DNA of 31,028 nt from Bacteroidales bacterium (GTDB lineage Bacteria > Bacteroidota > Bacteroidia > Bacteroidales > UBA932). The notes beneath the pieces were generated by a model. It was given only the letters and a program-made list of their open reading frames with translations, ran no database searches and had not been told where the DNA came from. The position numbers and the translations under genes are program-made. Shown piece after piece: positions 21,985-30,615 of the stretch. Where the stretch lies: contig JAILIM010000020.1 of assembly GCA_024695285.1 (NCBI GenBank), positions 1 through 31,028 of the forward strand, in the 5' to 3' direction. Every line of letters begins with the position of its first letter. The first letter of the stretch is position 1.

Positions 21985-24858
21985 ATGAGACGATTACTCC
22001 TGGCATTGGCAGCCCTTGCCTTCTCGCTCACCCTTTCCGCCCAGGAACCCACCGGCGGCGTCAAGGGTACGATAGTCAACCGCAACGGCCGCCAGCCCAT
22101 AGAAAAAGCCCGCCTTGTGCTCCTCAGGGGAGCCGAGCAGGTGGCCGAGGCAGAGTCGGCTGAAGACGGCACCTTCGAGATCCAGGGCCTGCCCGACGGT
22201 ATGTACACCCTCTCCATCGTGGCTCCGGAATTCCTGGACAACCTGGTGCAGGTCACTGTCAACGACGGCTATGTGAAGAATATGTTCAACCTGTCGATGA
22301 CCGCCGTGAACCGCGTCACCGAACTGGATGACGACTCCTTCGCCGCCTTCGACATGGACGACTCCGGCTACAACGACAACCCCACGATCCTCTTCGGTTC
22401 CAACGACGTGTTCAACAATATCGCCGGCTACAACTTCTCGGCCGTGCGTTTCCGCGCGAGGGGATATTCCTCCGAATCGCAGGACGTGTATCTCGCCGGA
22501 GTGAAGCTGAACGATGCCGTGACCGGATACAGCCCGTTCTCCCTCTGGAGCGGCCTCAACGAGGCGATGCGCTCCAAGGAGAGCGTCAGCGGCTCCGAGG
22601 TGTCCGACTATGGCTTCGGCGGCTACAACGGCCTCACCAACATCTTCGGCAATGCCTCCTCCGTGCGCAAGGGCCTCCGCGGCAGCGTGCTGACCAACAG
22701 CACCCTCTACCGCCTCCGCGTCATGGCATCCTACGCCACCGGTCCTATGGACAACGGCTGGTCCTTCGCTGCCAACGTGTCGGCGCGCCTGGGCGGAAAC
22801 GACTGGATTGACGGTGTGTACTACCGCTCCTTCGCCTACTACCTGGCTGCCGACAAGGTGTTCAACAAGACCCACAAGCTGAGCTTCGCCTTCTTCGCCA
22901 CTCCCGGCGAGCGCGGCGCCCAGAACGCATCGACCCAGGAAGTCTATGACCTCATGGGCGACAACATGTACAACTCCAACTGGGGCTACCAGAACGGCAA
23001 GGTCCGCAACGCCCGAGTGCGCAAGACGCATGAGCCCGTGACCTTCCTGAAGTACGACTTCACCCCGTCGGACGTGTTCCAGGCCTCCGCGACCGTGCTC
23101 TACCGCTTCGGCAAGAACGGCTACACCGCACTCGACTGGTACGACGCCCAGGACCCCCGTCCCGACTATTACCGCAACCTCCCCAGCTACTTCCTGGATG
23201 CTAATCCCGACATGAACCGCGCCAACTACATGAAGTGGGCGTGGGCCAACGAGGTCTGGAGCAACTCGAAGTACTATCCCGACCTGACCCACATCAACTG
23301 GGACCGCCTCTACAACGTGAACCGCACGCAGGCTGACGGCAGGGCAAAGTACATACAGGAGGAAAGGCACACCGACCAGAAGGACTTCAACATCGCAGCC
23401 ACCTTCAAGTGGCGCGCCGCTGAATTCGTGACGGTGACCGGCGGCCTCAACGGCAGGATCAACTCCACCGAGTACTACAAGATAGTGGCCGACCTGCTCG
23501 GCGGCGAGTATTTCCTGGACATCGACAATTTCGCCGACCGCGATTTCGCATCCCAGCCCTGGAAGGTCCAGAACGACTTCAATTACTACCTCGCCAACGG
23601 TGAGGCCCGCAAGCTCCACAAAGGCGACAAATACGGCTACGACTACCTCGCCCAGGTCCGCAACTTCGGCGGCTGGGTGAACGGAAAGTTCGTGTTCGGC
23701 AACTTCAGCGCCAGCCTGGGCGGCCGCCTCGGCTACGAGAGTTTCTGGCGCCACGGCCTCATGCGCAAGGGCCTCTTCCCGGGCTATCCCAGCAACGATG
23801 AAATGGCAAAGCAGTGGGCTGCGGCAGGCATAACCCCGACCGAAGACAGTTCTTCATGGGCTTCCAAGAAGGCTAGTTTCCTCACCTACGCCGGCAAGCT
23901 CGGCCTGACCTACGTGATTGGCGGCACCCAGCGTGTCTATGCCAACGTGGGCTATTTCAACGACGCTCCCAAGTTCAACCAGGTGTTCCTCTCCCCGAGG
24001 ACCCGCAACACCATGGTCGACGACGTCCAGCCCGTGAAGACCTTCACGAGCGACATCAACTGGCAGTATTCCGGAGGCGGAATCAATGTCCGCGCCACGG
24101 CATATTTCACCACCATAAACGACCAGTCCAAGGTGATGAGTGCCTACGACGACCTCCAGAACGCCTTCTCCAACTTCGCCATCACCAACATCGACCAGCG
24201 CAATATGGGTATAGAGCTTGGATTCAAGATGCCGACCTATCTGGTGGAGAACCTCTCCGTGCAGGGTGTCCTCGCGCTCGGCAGCTATGAATACACCTCC
24301 AGCCCCGTGATGACCCAGACTGTCGACAACAGCGCCGAAGTCGTGATGAGGGACGTTCTCGTGCCTTACTGGAAGAGCACTCCCATGTCCGACGGTTCCG
24401 TCCAGAAACACTATCTGGCTTCGACTCCGCAGACTGCCGTCTCCCTGGGCCTTTCCTACAACCGCAACTACTGGTTCATCGACATGGATGTCGAGTATTT
24501 CGGCCGCTCCTACCTAGACATGAACCCTCTCTACCGCACCGACTATGCGACTGCCGGTCCCGACAACCAGATCACTGCAGTGGAAATCGAATACATGACC
24601 GCCCAGGAAATGTTCAAGCCCGCATGGCTGGTCAACGCTTCCGTCGGCAAGTCCTGGTTCATCAAGCGCAAGTACCAGCTCGGTTTCTCGCTGAACGCCA
24701 AGAACATCCTCAACAACACCAACGTCAAGACCGGCGGTTACGAGCAGACCCGACTTGTCGACAACACCGTCTCCAAGGAGCGTTTCTACCGTTTCGACCC
24801 GAAGTACTTCTACATGTCGGGATTCAATTACATGTTGAACGTCTATTTCAGATTCTAG
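21985..24858 (+). CDS. TonB-dependent outer-membrane receptor with carboxypeptidase-like N-domain
   Basis: This 957-aa protein has a signal peptide (FSLTLSAQ), a carboxypeptidase-regulatory-like domain at about 23-105 (GVKGTIVNRNGRQPIEKARL, DGTFEIQGLPDGMYTLSI), and a plug with SAVRFRARGYSSESQDVYLA followed by LNDAVTGYSPFSLWSGLNE. The remainder is beta-barrel, with many Tyr/Trp/Asn-rich strands and a terminal FRF aromatic typical of BamA substrates. The plug has the RFRARGY segment in place of a SusC-type signature. It lies 1 nt downstream of the EEP gene and 3 nt upstream of a DUF5689-like lipoprotein, so it is likely to import what the surface nucleases release. It differs from the receptor at 11756 in length and plug sequence. 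Confidence 0.9.
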   Translation: MRRLLLALAALAFSLTLSAQEPTGGVKGTIVNRNGRQPIEKARLVLLRGAEQVAEAESAEDGTFEIQGLPDGMYTLSIVAPEFLDNLVQVTVNDGYVKNMFNLSMTAVNRVTELDDDSFAAFDMDDSGYNDNPTILFGSNDVFNNIAGYNFSAVRFRARGYSSESQDVYLAGVKLNDAVTGYSPFSLWSGLNEAMRSKESVSGSEVSDYGFGGYNGLTNIFGNASSVRKGLRGSVLTNSTLYRLRVMASYATGPMDNGWSFAANVSARLGGNDWIDGVYYRSFAYYLAADKVFNKTHKLSFAFFATPGERGAQNASTQEVYDLMGDNMYNSNWGYQNGKVRNARVRKTHEPVTFLKYDFTPSDVFQASATVLYRFGKNGYTALDWYDAQDPRPDYYRNLPSYFLDANPDMNRANYMKWAWANEVWSNSKYYPDLTHINWDRLYNVNRTQADGRAKYIQEERHTDQKDFNIAATFKWRAAEFVTVTGGLNGRINSTEYYKIVADLLGGEYFLDIDNFADRDFASQPWKVQNDFNYYLANGEARKLHKGDKYGYDYLAQVRNFGGWVNGKFVFGNFSASLGGRLGYESFWRHGLMRKGLFPGYPSNDEMAKQWAAAGITPTEDSSSWASKKASFLTYAGKLGLTYVIGGTQRVYANVGYFNDAPKFNQVFLSPRTRNTMVDDVQPVKTFTSDINWQYSGGGINVRATAYFTTINDQSKVMSAYDDLQNAFSNFAITNIDQRNMGIELGFKMPTYLVENLSVQGVLALGSYEYTSSPVMTQTVDNSAEVVMRDVLVPYWKSTPMSDGSVQKHYLASTPQTAVSLGLSYNRNYWFIDMDVEYFGRSYLDMNPLYRTDYATAGPDNQITAVEIEYMTAQEMFKPAWLVNASVGKSWFIKRKYQLGFSLNAKNILNNTNVKTGGYEQTRLVDNTVSKERFYRFDPKYFYMSGFNYMLNVYFRF

Positions 24859-24861
24859 CTT

Positions 24862-26025
24862 ATGAAAAAGTTATTTATCGCACTTACTGTCGCCCTCGTG
24901 GCGCTTTCTTCCTGCAAGAGTCTGAAGGAAGAGTGGGACCCCGTCTTCACCTTCGGCGCCAATGAGCCCGCAGCTGCGAAACTGTATTCCGAATCCGAGC
25001 TTTCCCAGTTCGGGTTCCCCGGCAAGTTCACTACCATCAAGGACCTCAAGGCCATGTACAAGTCCGGCGGCGTTGCCATCCGCACTAATGTCTGGATCAA
25101 GGGACAGGTCATTTCGAGCGACGTCAACGGCAACATCTACCGAGAACTCTACATCCAGGACGAGACCGGCGGCATCGACGTGAAGATAGGCAAGTCCTCC
25201 CTCTACAGCGAGTTCCGTCTCGGCCAGTGGGTCTATGTGAGTTGTTCCAACCTCACCCTGGGCGCCTACAACGGCATGCCCCAGCTTGGCCTGGAAGCAG
25301 ACAGCACCACCACCAATGAATATGAGACCTCGTATATCGACGTCCAGGCCATCATCGACGAGCACGTGTTCCGCGGCGCCTATGCCGACCCGGTTGCTCC
25401 TGTCGCCGTTGGCGAGAGCGAGATCAAGGCTGCCATCAGCGCAGGCTACACCGGCGAGCTCTGGGGCAAACTGGCAACAGTCACGGGCCTCAAGTACGGC
25501 AAGGAAATATTCGCCCTGCTCTATCCCAACCCCAACATGCCCCACAAGAGCGGCAATCCCGAGAACCGCGTGTTCCTGTCCGATGCCGGCACCTGGGGAA
25601 TCGACACCTGGGCCCTCTCCAAGAACACCTACATCGACATCCTGTCCAACACCAACATGTGGGATTCAGCTGAAGTCGGAAGCGGCAACACCCGTTACGG
25701 CTCGATACTCGGCAGCCCCAATGACTACAAGGACAAGATTCCCGCCAAGGTGCTTGCTAGCTTCGGAACCGATGCAGGCATGCCCTACAAGCAGATCATG
25801 ATAAAGTATGCCACTGCCAACTACGTGTCTCACTACTTCCGCACGGGAAAGACCGACGTGCAGGTGCGTACCAGCGGATATGCCCGTTTCGCAGACCAGA
25901 AGCTGGATTCCCGCCTCCTCGACGGCTCCGGCACCTGCGATATCACCGGCATACTTTCCATCTATAACGGCGCTGCGCAGTTCACCCTCGTGGACGATCC
26001 GTCGCAGTCCGTAAAAGTATATTAA
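24862..26025 (+). CDS. DUF5689-like surface lipoprotein (OB-fold-like N-domain)
   Basis: This 387-aa lipoprotein (Cys18 in LVALSSC) has a first half that fits the DUF5689 family: TTIKDLKAMYKSG, VWIKGQVISSDVNGNIYREL, YIQDETGGIDVKIG and LGQWVYVSCSNL, an OB-fold-like pattern. The middle contains a TGLKYGKEIFALLYPNP stretch and the end has CDITGILSIYNGAAQFTLVD, which resembles another OB-like strand set. DUF5689 proteins are frequent next to TonB receptors in Bacteroidota and may play the SusD-like lid or ligand-binding role, though this is not established. Here it directly follows the receptor gene (3 nt) in the nuclease operon. Confidence 0.78.
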   Translation: MKKLFIALTVALVALSSCKSLKEEWDPVFTFGANEPAAAKLYSESELSQFGFPGKFTTIKDLKAMYKSGGVAIRTNVWIKGQVISSDVNGNIYRELYIQDETGGIDVKIGKSSLYSEFRLGQWVYVSCSNLTLGAYNGMPQLGLEADSTTTNEYETSYIDVQAIIDEHVFRGAYADPVAPVAVGESEIKAAISAGYTGELWGKLATVTGLKYGKEIFALLYPNPNMPHKSGNPENRVFLSDAGTWGIDTWALSKNTYIDILSNTNMWDSAEVGSGNTRYGSILGSPNDYKDKIPAKVLASFGTDAGMPYKQIMIKYATANYVSHYFRTGKTDVQVRTSGYARFADQKLDSRLLDGSGTCDITGILSIYNGAAQFTLVDDPSQSVKVY

Positions 26026-26031
26026 CGGTTT

Positions 26032-28029
26032 ATGAGAAAAGTATTTGTTATCATCGCTGCCGGACTGATGACCATGGCCTGCAACCGCGACAATGTTTTC
26101 CTCCAGGAGTGGGACACCCCCTACGGCATTCCTCCCTTCGATAAGATTAATGTCTCCGACTACATGCCCGCCATCAAGGCCGGCATCGAGCAGCATAATG
26201 CTGAGATACAGGCAATTATAGACAATGCCGAGGCTCCTTCTTTCGATAACGTCATCGCAGCCTACGACGCCAGCGGCAAGCTGCTCGCAAAGGTCTCCAA
26301 CGTGCTTTTCAACGTCAGCGAGTCCGACTACAGCGAAGCGCTGAACAAGGTCGTGGAAGAGGCGACGCCGCTCATCTCGTCCCATTCGGACGACATAATG
26401 ATGAATCCGGGTCTTTTCGCCCGCGTCAAGGCCGTCTATGAATCGGACCAGAGCGGCCTGAGCCGTGAGCAGCAGATGCTCCTCAAGAAGATCTACGACG
26501 GCTTCGTGCGCAACGGTATCGGTCTGGACGAGGCCTCGCAGGCCAGGATGCGCGAAATCAACGGCGAACTTGCAACGCTCGCCCTGAATTTCGCCAACAA
26601 CCTCCTTGCCCAGTCCAACTCCTTCAAGGAGCAGACCGGCTTTTCCGTGGCTTCCTACTACGACAAGATGGCCTCCATCGCCGACAGGGCAGAGCGCGAG
26701 AAGGTGTTCCGCGCATATTCCATGCGGGCCCACAACGGCGATTCCTTCGACAACCGTGAGCTTGTGCTCAAGACCATGGCCCTCCGCATCGAGAAGGCAA
26801 AACTGCTCGGCTACGATACTCCTGCGGCATTCATCCTCAGCGACAAGATGGCCGGCGACCCCGCCACGGTCGATGCTTTCCTGGGCAACATAATGGATGC
26901 TGCGATGCGTCGCGCCAAGGAGGAAGTGGCTGATATGCAGAAGCTGATGGATGAAGATGTGGCTGCCGGGCTGCTGCCTGCAGGCTCCCGCATTGAGCCC
27001 TGGGACTATCTCTACTACGCCGAAAAGGTGCGCAAGGCCCGCTACGACCTCGACGAGGCCGAAGTGTCGGAGTACTTCAAGATGGAGAACGTCCGCGCCG
27101 GCGTGTTTGCCAACGCATCCAGGCTTTACGGCATTCAGTTCGAGCCTTTGAAGGATGTGCCCGTCTATAACCCCGAGTGCGAGACCTTCAAGGTCACCGA
27201 TTCCGACGGCTCCCTTATCGGAATCATCATCACCGACTACTATCCCCGCGATTCCAAGAGGGGAGGGGCGTGGATGACCAACTTCGTGGAGCAGCGCGAA
27301 GGGGTGCGGCCGGTCATTGTGAACGTGGGCAATTTCAACAAACCCACCGAAGACAAGCCTTCGCTTCTGACCATCGACCAGGTGGAGACTATGTTCCACG
27401 AGTTCGGTCATGCCCTCCACGGCCTGCTCAGCCAGTGCCGCTACGAGGGCACGAGCGGCACTTCCGTGAAGCGCGATTTCGTGGAATTCCCTTCCCAGGT
27501 CAACGAGAACTGGGCATTCGAGCCCGAGGTGCTCGCCACCTATGCTTTCCATTACCAGACCGGTGAGGTCATTCCTGAAGAACTTGTCCGCAAGGTCCAG
27601 GCGGCCGCCAATTTCAACCAGGGATTCACCACCGGTGAGCTCTGCGCCGCCAGTATCCTGGACATGAAGTGGCACGAACTGGGCAGCATAGAGGGTGTCG
27701 ATGTGGATGAATTCGAGCAGAAGGTCTGCGACGAAATGGGCCTGATCAAGGAGATTATCCCCCGCTACCGCAGCACCTATTTCAATCATATCTTCGGCTC
27801 CAGCGGCTACAGCGCAGGCTACTACAGCTATCTCTGGGCCGAGGTGCTCGACAAGGATGCCTTCGAACTCTTCAAGCAGAAGGGAATCTTCGACAAGGAG
27901 ACGGCAATGAGCCTTCGCCGCAACATCCTTGAAATGGGAAGCAGCGAGGAACCTATGGTCCTCTACCGCCGCTTCCGCGGCCAGGATCCCGACCCCGGCG
28001 CACTGCTCAGGGCCCGCGGACTGCAATAG
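26032..28029 (+). CDS. dcp: M3-family metallopeptidase lipoprotein (peptidyl-dipeptidase Dcp-like)
   Basis: This 665-aa zinc peptidase has its zinc site in MFHEFGHALHGLLSQ (His456, Glu457, His460) and the third ligand probably in the DFVEFPSQVNENW segment, as in the Dcp/oligopeptidase A family. The domain is complete, with GYSAGYYSYLWAEVLDKDAF near the end and a final RFRGQDPDPGALLRARGL. Dcp removes C-terminal dipeptides from short peptides. A lipoprotein signal (Cys17 in LMTMAC) places it in the periplasm or at the surface. It starts 6 nt after the DUF5689-like gene and ends the operon. In that context it could degrade peptides from nucleoprotein ligands, or simply be a peptide scavenger. 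Confidence 0.92.
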   Translation: MRKVFVIIAAGLMTMACNRDNVFLQEWDTPYGIPPFDKINVSDYMPAIKAGIEQHNAEIQAIIDNAEAPSFDNVIAAYDASGKLLAKVSNVLFNVSESDYSEALNKVVEEATPLISSHSDDIMMNPGLFARVKAVYESDQSGLSREQQMLLKKIYDGFVRNGIGLDEASQARMREINGELATLALNFANNLLAQSNSFKEQTGFSVASYYDKMASIADRAEREKVFRAYSMRAHNGDSFDNRELVLKTMALRIEKAKLLGYDTPAAFILSDKMAGDPATVDAFLGNIMDAAMRRAKEEVADMQKLMDEDVAAGLLPAGSRIEPWDYLYYAEKVRKARYDLDEAEVSEYFKMENVRAGVFANASRLYGIQFEPLKDVPVYNPECETFKVTDSDGSLIGIIITDYYPRDSKRGGAWMTNFVEQREGVRPVIVNVGNFNKPTEDKPSLLTIDQVETMFHEFGHALHGLLSQCRYEGTSGTSVKRDFVEFPSQVNENWAFEPEVLATYAFHYQTGEVIPEELVRKVQAAANFNQGFTTGELCAASILDMKWHELGSIEGVDVDEFEQKVCDEMGLIKEIIPRYRSTYFNHIFGSSGYSAGYYSYLWAEVLDKDAFELFKQKGIFDKETAMSLRRNILEMGSSEEPMVLYRRFRGQDPDPGALLRARGLQ

Positions 28030-28035
28030 AAAGTA

Positions 28036-28135
28036 TAAACGCCAGAGGCTGCCGGTATCGAACGACTTTGAAAATGCGAACGTAGATGATGCATTTTTGT
28101 AGCAGGAGAGAGATACCGGCAGCCTTTGGCGTTTA
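28036..28135. repeat. 24-bp nearly perfect palindrome with nested stem between the operon end and gpmI
   Basis: Arms 28036-28059 (starting TAAACGCC) and 28112-28135 (ending GGCGTTTA) pair over 24 bp with a single G-T position. Inside, AAAATGC (28071-28077) and GCATTTT (28091-28097) pair over 7 bp around a 13-nt loop. It begins 7 nt after the peptidase stop codon. No T-run follows, so it may act as a factor-dependent terminator, an mRNA 3'-end stabiliser or a REP-like mobile repeat. The right arm contains the -33 box of the gpmI promoter. Confidence 0.75.
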
Positions 28136-28156
28136 AGATGGTTATTACTATCTTTG
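28125..28156 (+). promoter_or_regulatory. Consensus gpmI promoter overlapping the palindrome
   Basis: TTTG (28125-28128), exactly 20 nt, then TATCTTTG (28149-28156): a full consensus match, 27 nt before the gpmI ATG. The -33 lies inside the right arm of the 24-bp palindrome and includes its only non-Watson-Crick position. Confidence 0.75.
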
Positions 28157-28183
28157 TGTCCGGAAAAACCAGATTAAGAGATA

Positions 28184-29704
28184 ATGAACAGGAAAGTACT
28201 TTTAATGATTCTTGACGGTTGGGGCGAAGGACGTTCCGACCACAGCAATGCAATTTACACCCAGGGGGCTCCCTTCATCGACAGCCTCCGTGCCAAATAC
28301 CCCATGGCCCACCTCCACGCCTGCGGCGAATACGTAGGCCTTCCCGACGGCCAGATGGGCAACAGCGAAGTCGGCCATATGAACCTCGGTGCCGGCCGCA
28401 TCGTCTACCAGGACCTGGTGAAGGTCAACATGGCCTGCCGCAGCCACTCCCTGATGGAGAACAAGGAAATCAAGGCAGCCTACGACAACGTCCGCAAGAA
28501 CGGCGGCAAGCTCCATTTCTTTGGCCTCTGCTCCCACGGCGGCGTCCATTCATCCCTGGAGCACCTCTATGAGTTCCTCGCCGAGGCCAAGAAGGCCGGC
28601 CTGCCGGAAGTCTATGTTCATTGCTTCATGGACGGACGCGACACCGATCCCCGCAGCGGACTTGGCTTCGTGCGCGAGCTTGAAGAAAAGATGGCACAGA
28701 CCACCGGAAAGGTGGCCACAGTCTGCGGACGTTTCTACGCCATGGACCGCGACAAGCGCTGGGGCCGCATCAAGGAAGCCTACGACATGCTGGTCGAAGG
28801 CAAGGGCGACCGTTTCGAAAGCGCCACCGAAGCCATCAAGGCGTCCTACGCCGCAGAAGTGACCGATGAGTTCATCAAGCCCGTCGTGATCACGAAGGAC
28901 GGCGAGCCCCTCGCAAAGGTGGAGGCAGGCGACACCGTCATCTTCTACAACTTCCGCAACGACCGCGCCCGCGAGCTGACCAACGTGCTCACGCAGAACG
29001 ACATGCCGGAGGAAGGAATGCACACCATTCCCCTCTACTACTGCACCCTCACCCCCTACGATGCCTCGTTCAAGGGCCTCCACATCCTCTTCGACAAGGA
29101 AGAGGTCACCGACACCCTCGGAGAGACCATTTCCAAAGCCGGACTGAGGCAGCTCCGCATAGCCGAGACTGAAAAGTACGCCCACGTGACCTTCTTTTTC
29201 AACGGTGGACGCGAAACCCCGTTCGAAGGGGAGGACCGCATCCTGGTCAATTCCCCCAAGGTGGCGACCTACGACCTGCAGCCCGAGATGAGCGCTGTCG
29301 AGGTGACCGACCGCCTGTGCGAGGCCATACGCAGCGAGAAGGAGGACCTTATCATCCTCAACTACGCCAACGGTGACATGGTGGGCCACACCGGTGTCTA
29401 TAAAGCCATCTGCAATGCAGTCGGTTGCATAGACGGATGCGTGGAGACCACCGTCACCTGTGCCCTCAACCACGGCTACACCGTGCTCCTGACCGCCGAC
29501 CACGGCAATGCCGACTATGCGGTCAACGAAGACGGCAGTCCCAACACCGCCCACTCCCTCAACCTGGTGCAGTTCATCGTGATCGGCGCCGGCGACGAGG
29601 TGAAGAGCGTCAAGGACGGAGCCCTCTGCAACGTGGCCCCCACCATCCTGAAACTTATGGGTATACCCCAGCCGGCAGCGATGACGGCAGAGCCGCTTAT
29701 TTGA
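28184..29704 (+). CDS. gpmI: 2,3-bisphosphoglycerate-independent phosphoglycerate mutase
   Basis: This 506-aa glycolytic enzyme interconverts 3- and 2-phosphoglycerate using two Mn ions. The phosphatase-like domain starts [16 protein letters not shown] (Asp11) and carries the phospho-serine loop [17 protein letters not shown] (Ser61). The transferase domain has [25 protein letters not shown] and [12 protein letters not shown]. The last metal-site segment is [11 protein letters not shown]. All hallmarks and the length agree with the family. Its TGA overlaps the ATG of manA by one base (TGATG), so the two are coupled. A consensus promoter precedes it. Confidence 0.97.
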   Translation: MNRKVLLMILDGWGEGRSDHSNAIYTQGAPFIDSLRAKYPMAHLHACGEYVGLPDGQMGNSEVGHMNLGAGRIVYQDLVKVNMACRSHSLMENKEIKAAYDNVRKNGGKLHFFGLCSHGGVHSSLEHLYEFLAEAKKAGLPEVYVHCFMDGRDTDPRSGLGFVRELEEKMAQTTGKVATVCGRFYAMDRDKRWGRIKEAYDMLVEGKGDRFESATEAIKASYAAEVTDEFIKPVVITKDGEPLAKVEAGDTVIFYNFRNDRARELTNVLTQNDMPEEGMHTIPLYYCTLTPYDASFKGLHILFDKEEVTDTLGETISKAGLRQLRIAETEKYAHVTFFFNGGRETPFEGEDRILVNSPKVATYDLQPEMSAVEVTDRLCEAIRSEKEDLIILNYANGDMVGHTGVYKAICNAVGCIDGCVETTVTCALNHGYTVLLTADHGNADYAVNEDGSPNTAHSLNLVQFIVIGAGDEVKSVKDGALCNVAPTILKLMGIPQPAAMTAEPLI

Positions 29705-30615
29705 TGTATAAACTCGAACCTATCCTGCGCCCCATGATCTGGGGCTCCGAACTCTGGGTGCTTTCCGGCTATCCGGAGCGCATGTCCGTGGTCGCCGACG
29801 GTCCCGACAAAGGCATGACCATCAATGAACTGGTGGCCAGGGAGAAAGGCCGCCTGGTGGGGGAGGAGTGCTACCGCCGTTTCGGCAACGAGTTCCCGCT
29901 CCTTGTCAAGTTCCTCGACGTCCACGCCCCGCTGAGCATCCAGGTCCATCCTTCGGAGGAGTTCGCCCAGGCCCGCCAGGGCCTCCACGGCAAGACCGAG
30001 ATGTGGTATGTAATAAAGGCGGAGAAAGGGGCCCAGCTGATGTGCGGATTCTCGGAAGAGATTACTCCGGACGAGTTCACCCGCAGGGTCGCTGACGGCA
30101 GCATCACCGACGTAATCGCCCGCCACGACATAGCCCCCGGCGACGTGTTCTTCATCCCGACAGGACGCGTCCACGCCCTTCTGGAAGGCAGCTATATCGC
30201 TGAGATCCAGCAGACTTCCGATTCGACCTACCGCATCTGGGACTACAATCGTCCCGGGCTCGACGGCAAGCCCCGCCCGCTCCACACCGAACTGGCTAAG
30301 GATGCCCTCGACTACAAGGTCTGCGACAGCTACAAGACTCCCTACGAGCCGCAGCGCGACGCTGAGGTGCCCCTGGTGAGCTGTGAGTATTTCACCACTT
30401 CGGTGCTGGAGCTCTCCGCTCCTTTCCGCAAGGACCTCCGCTCCCTGGACAGTTTCCTCATCGTGATGTGCCTGGAAGGCGGCGCGATGCTGCGGAGCGG
30501 CGGTTCCGAGGTGCATGTCGCTGCTGATGAGTGTGTTCTCGTACCAGCTGATGCCGAAGGAGTTGAATTCATTCCCGAGGCAGGCGGTATCAAGGTTCTT
30601 CTGAGCCACGTTTAA
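29704..30615 (+). CDS. manA: Mannose-6-phosphate isomerase, class I
   Basis: This 303-aa zinc enzyme interconverts fructose-6-phosphate and mannose-6-phosphate. Zinc ligands and the substrate loop are visible: PLSIQVHPSEEFA (Gln, His), KTEMWYVI (Glu) and FIPTGRVHAL (His), with IQQTSDSTYRIWDYNRPG further on. It is of the short class I type common in Bacteroidota and Firmicutes, without the inserted domain of the E. coli enzyme. The frame is open far upstream, but that part is a shadow of gpmI; I start at the ATG in the TGATG overlap, where [18 protein letters not shown] begins the family pattern. Its stop overlaps the next start in the same 1-nt way (TAATG). Confidence 0.94.
   Translation: MYKLEPILRPMIWGSELWVLSGYPERMSVVADGPDKGMTINELVAREKGRLVGEECYRRFGNEFPLLVKFLDVHAPLSIQVHPSEEFAQARQGLHGKTEMWYVIKAEKGAQLMCGFSEEITPDEFTRRVADGSITDVIARHDIAPGDVFFIPTGRVHALLEGSYIAEIQQTSDSTYRIWDYNRPGLDGKPRPLHTELAKDALDYKVCDSYKTPYEPQRDAEVPLVSCEYFTTSVLELSAPFRKDLRSLDSFLIVMCLEGGAMLRSGGSEVHVAADECVLVPADAEGVEFIPEAGGIKVLLSHV

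Noticed and set aside
21994..23754. A 586-codon leftward open frame
   Set aside because: Antisense to the second TonB receptor, no motif, biased composition.
25666..28026. A 786-codon leftward open frame
   Set aside because: It lies antisense to the DUF5689-like and Dcp-like genes, both with clear family motifs. Its composition (Val/Gly/His/Ala-rich) is what GC-rich codon bias produces on the opposite strand.
28036..28135. A small regulatory RNA gene in the palindrome
   Set aside because: The stem is long, but I see no separate promoter in front of it; a terminator or 3'-end structure plus the gpmI promoter explains it more simply.
29425..29703. N-terminal extension of manA upstream of 29704
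   Set aside because: It overlaps gpmI in another frame and is Arg/His-rich; the family pattern begins at the ATG at 29704.
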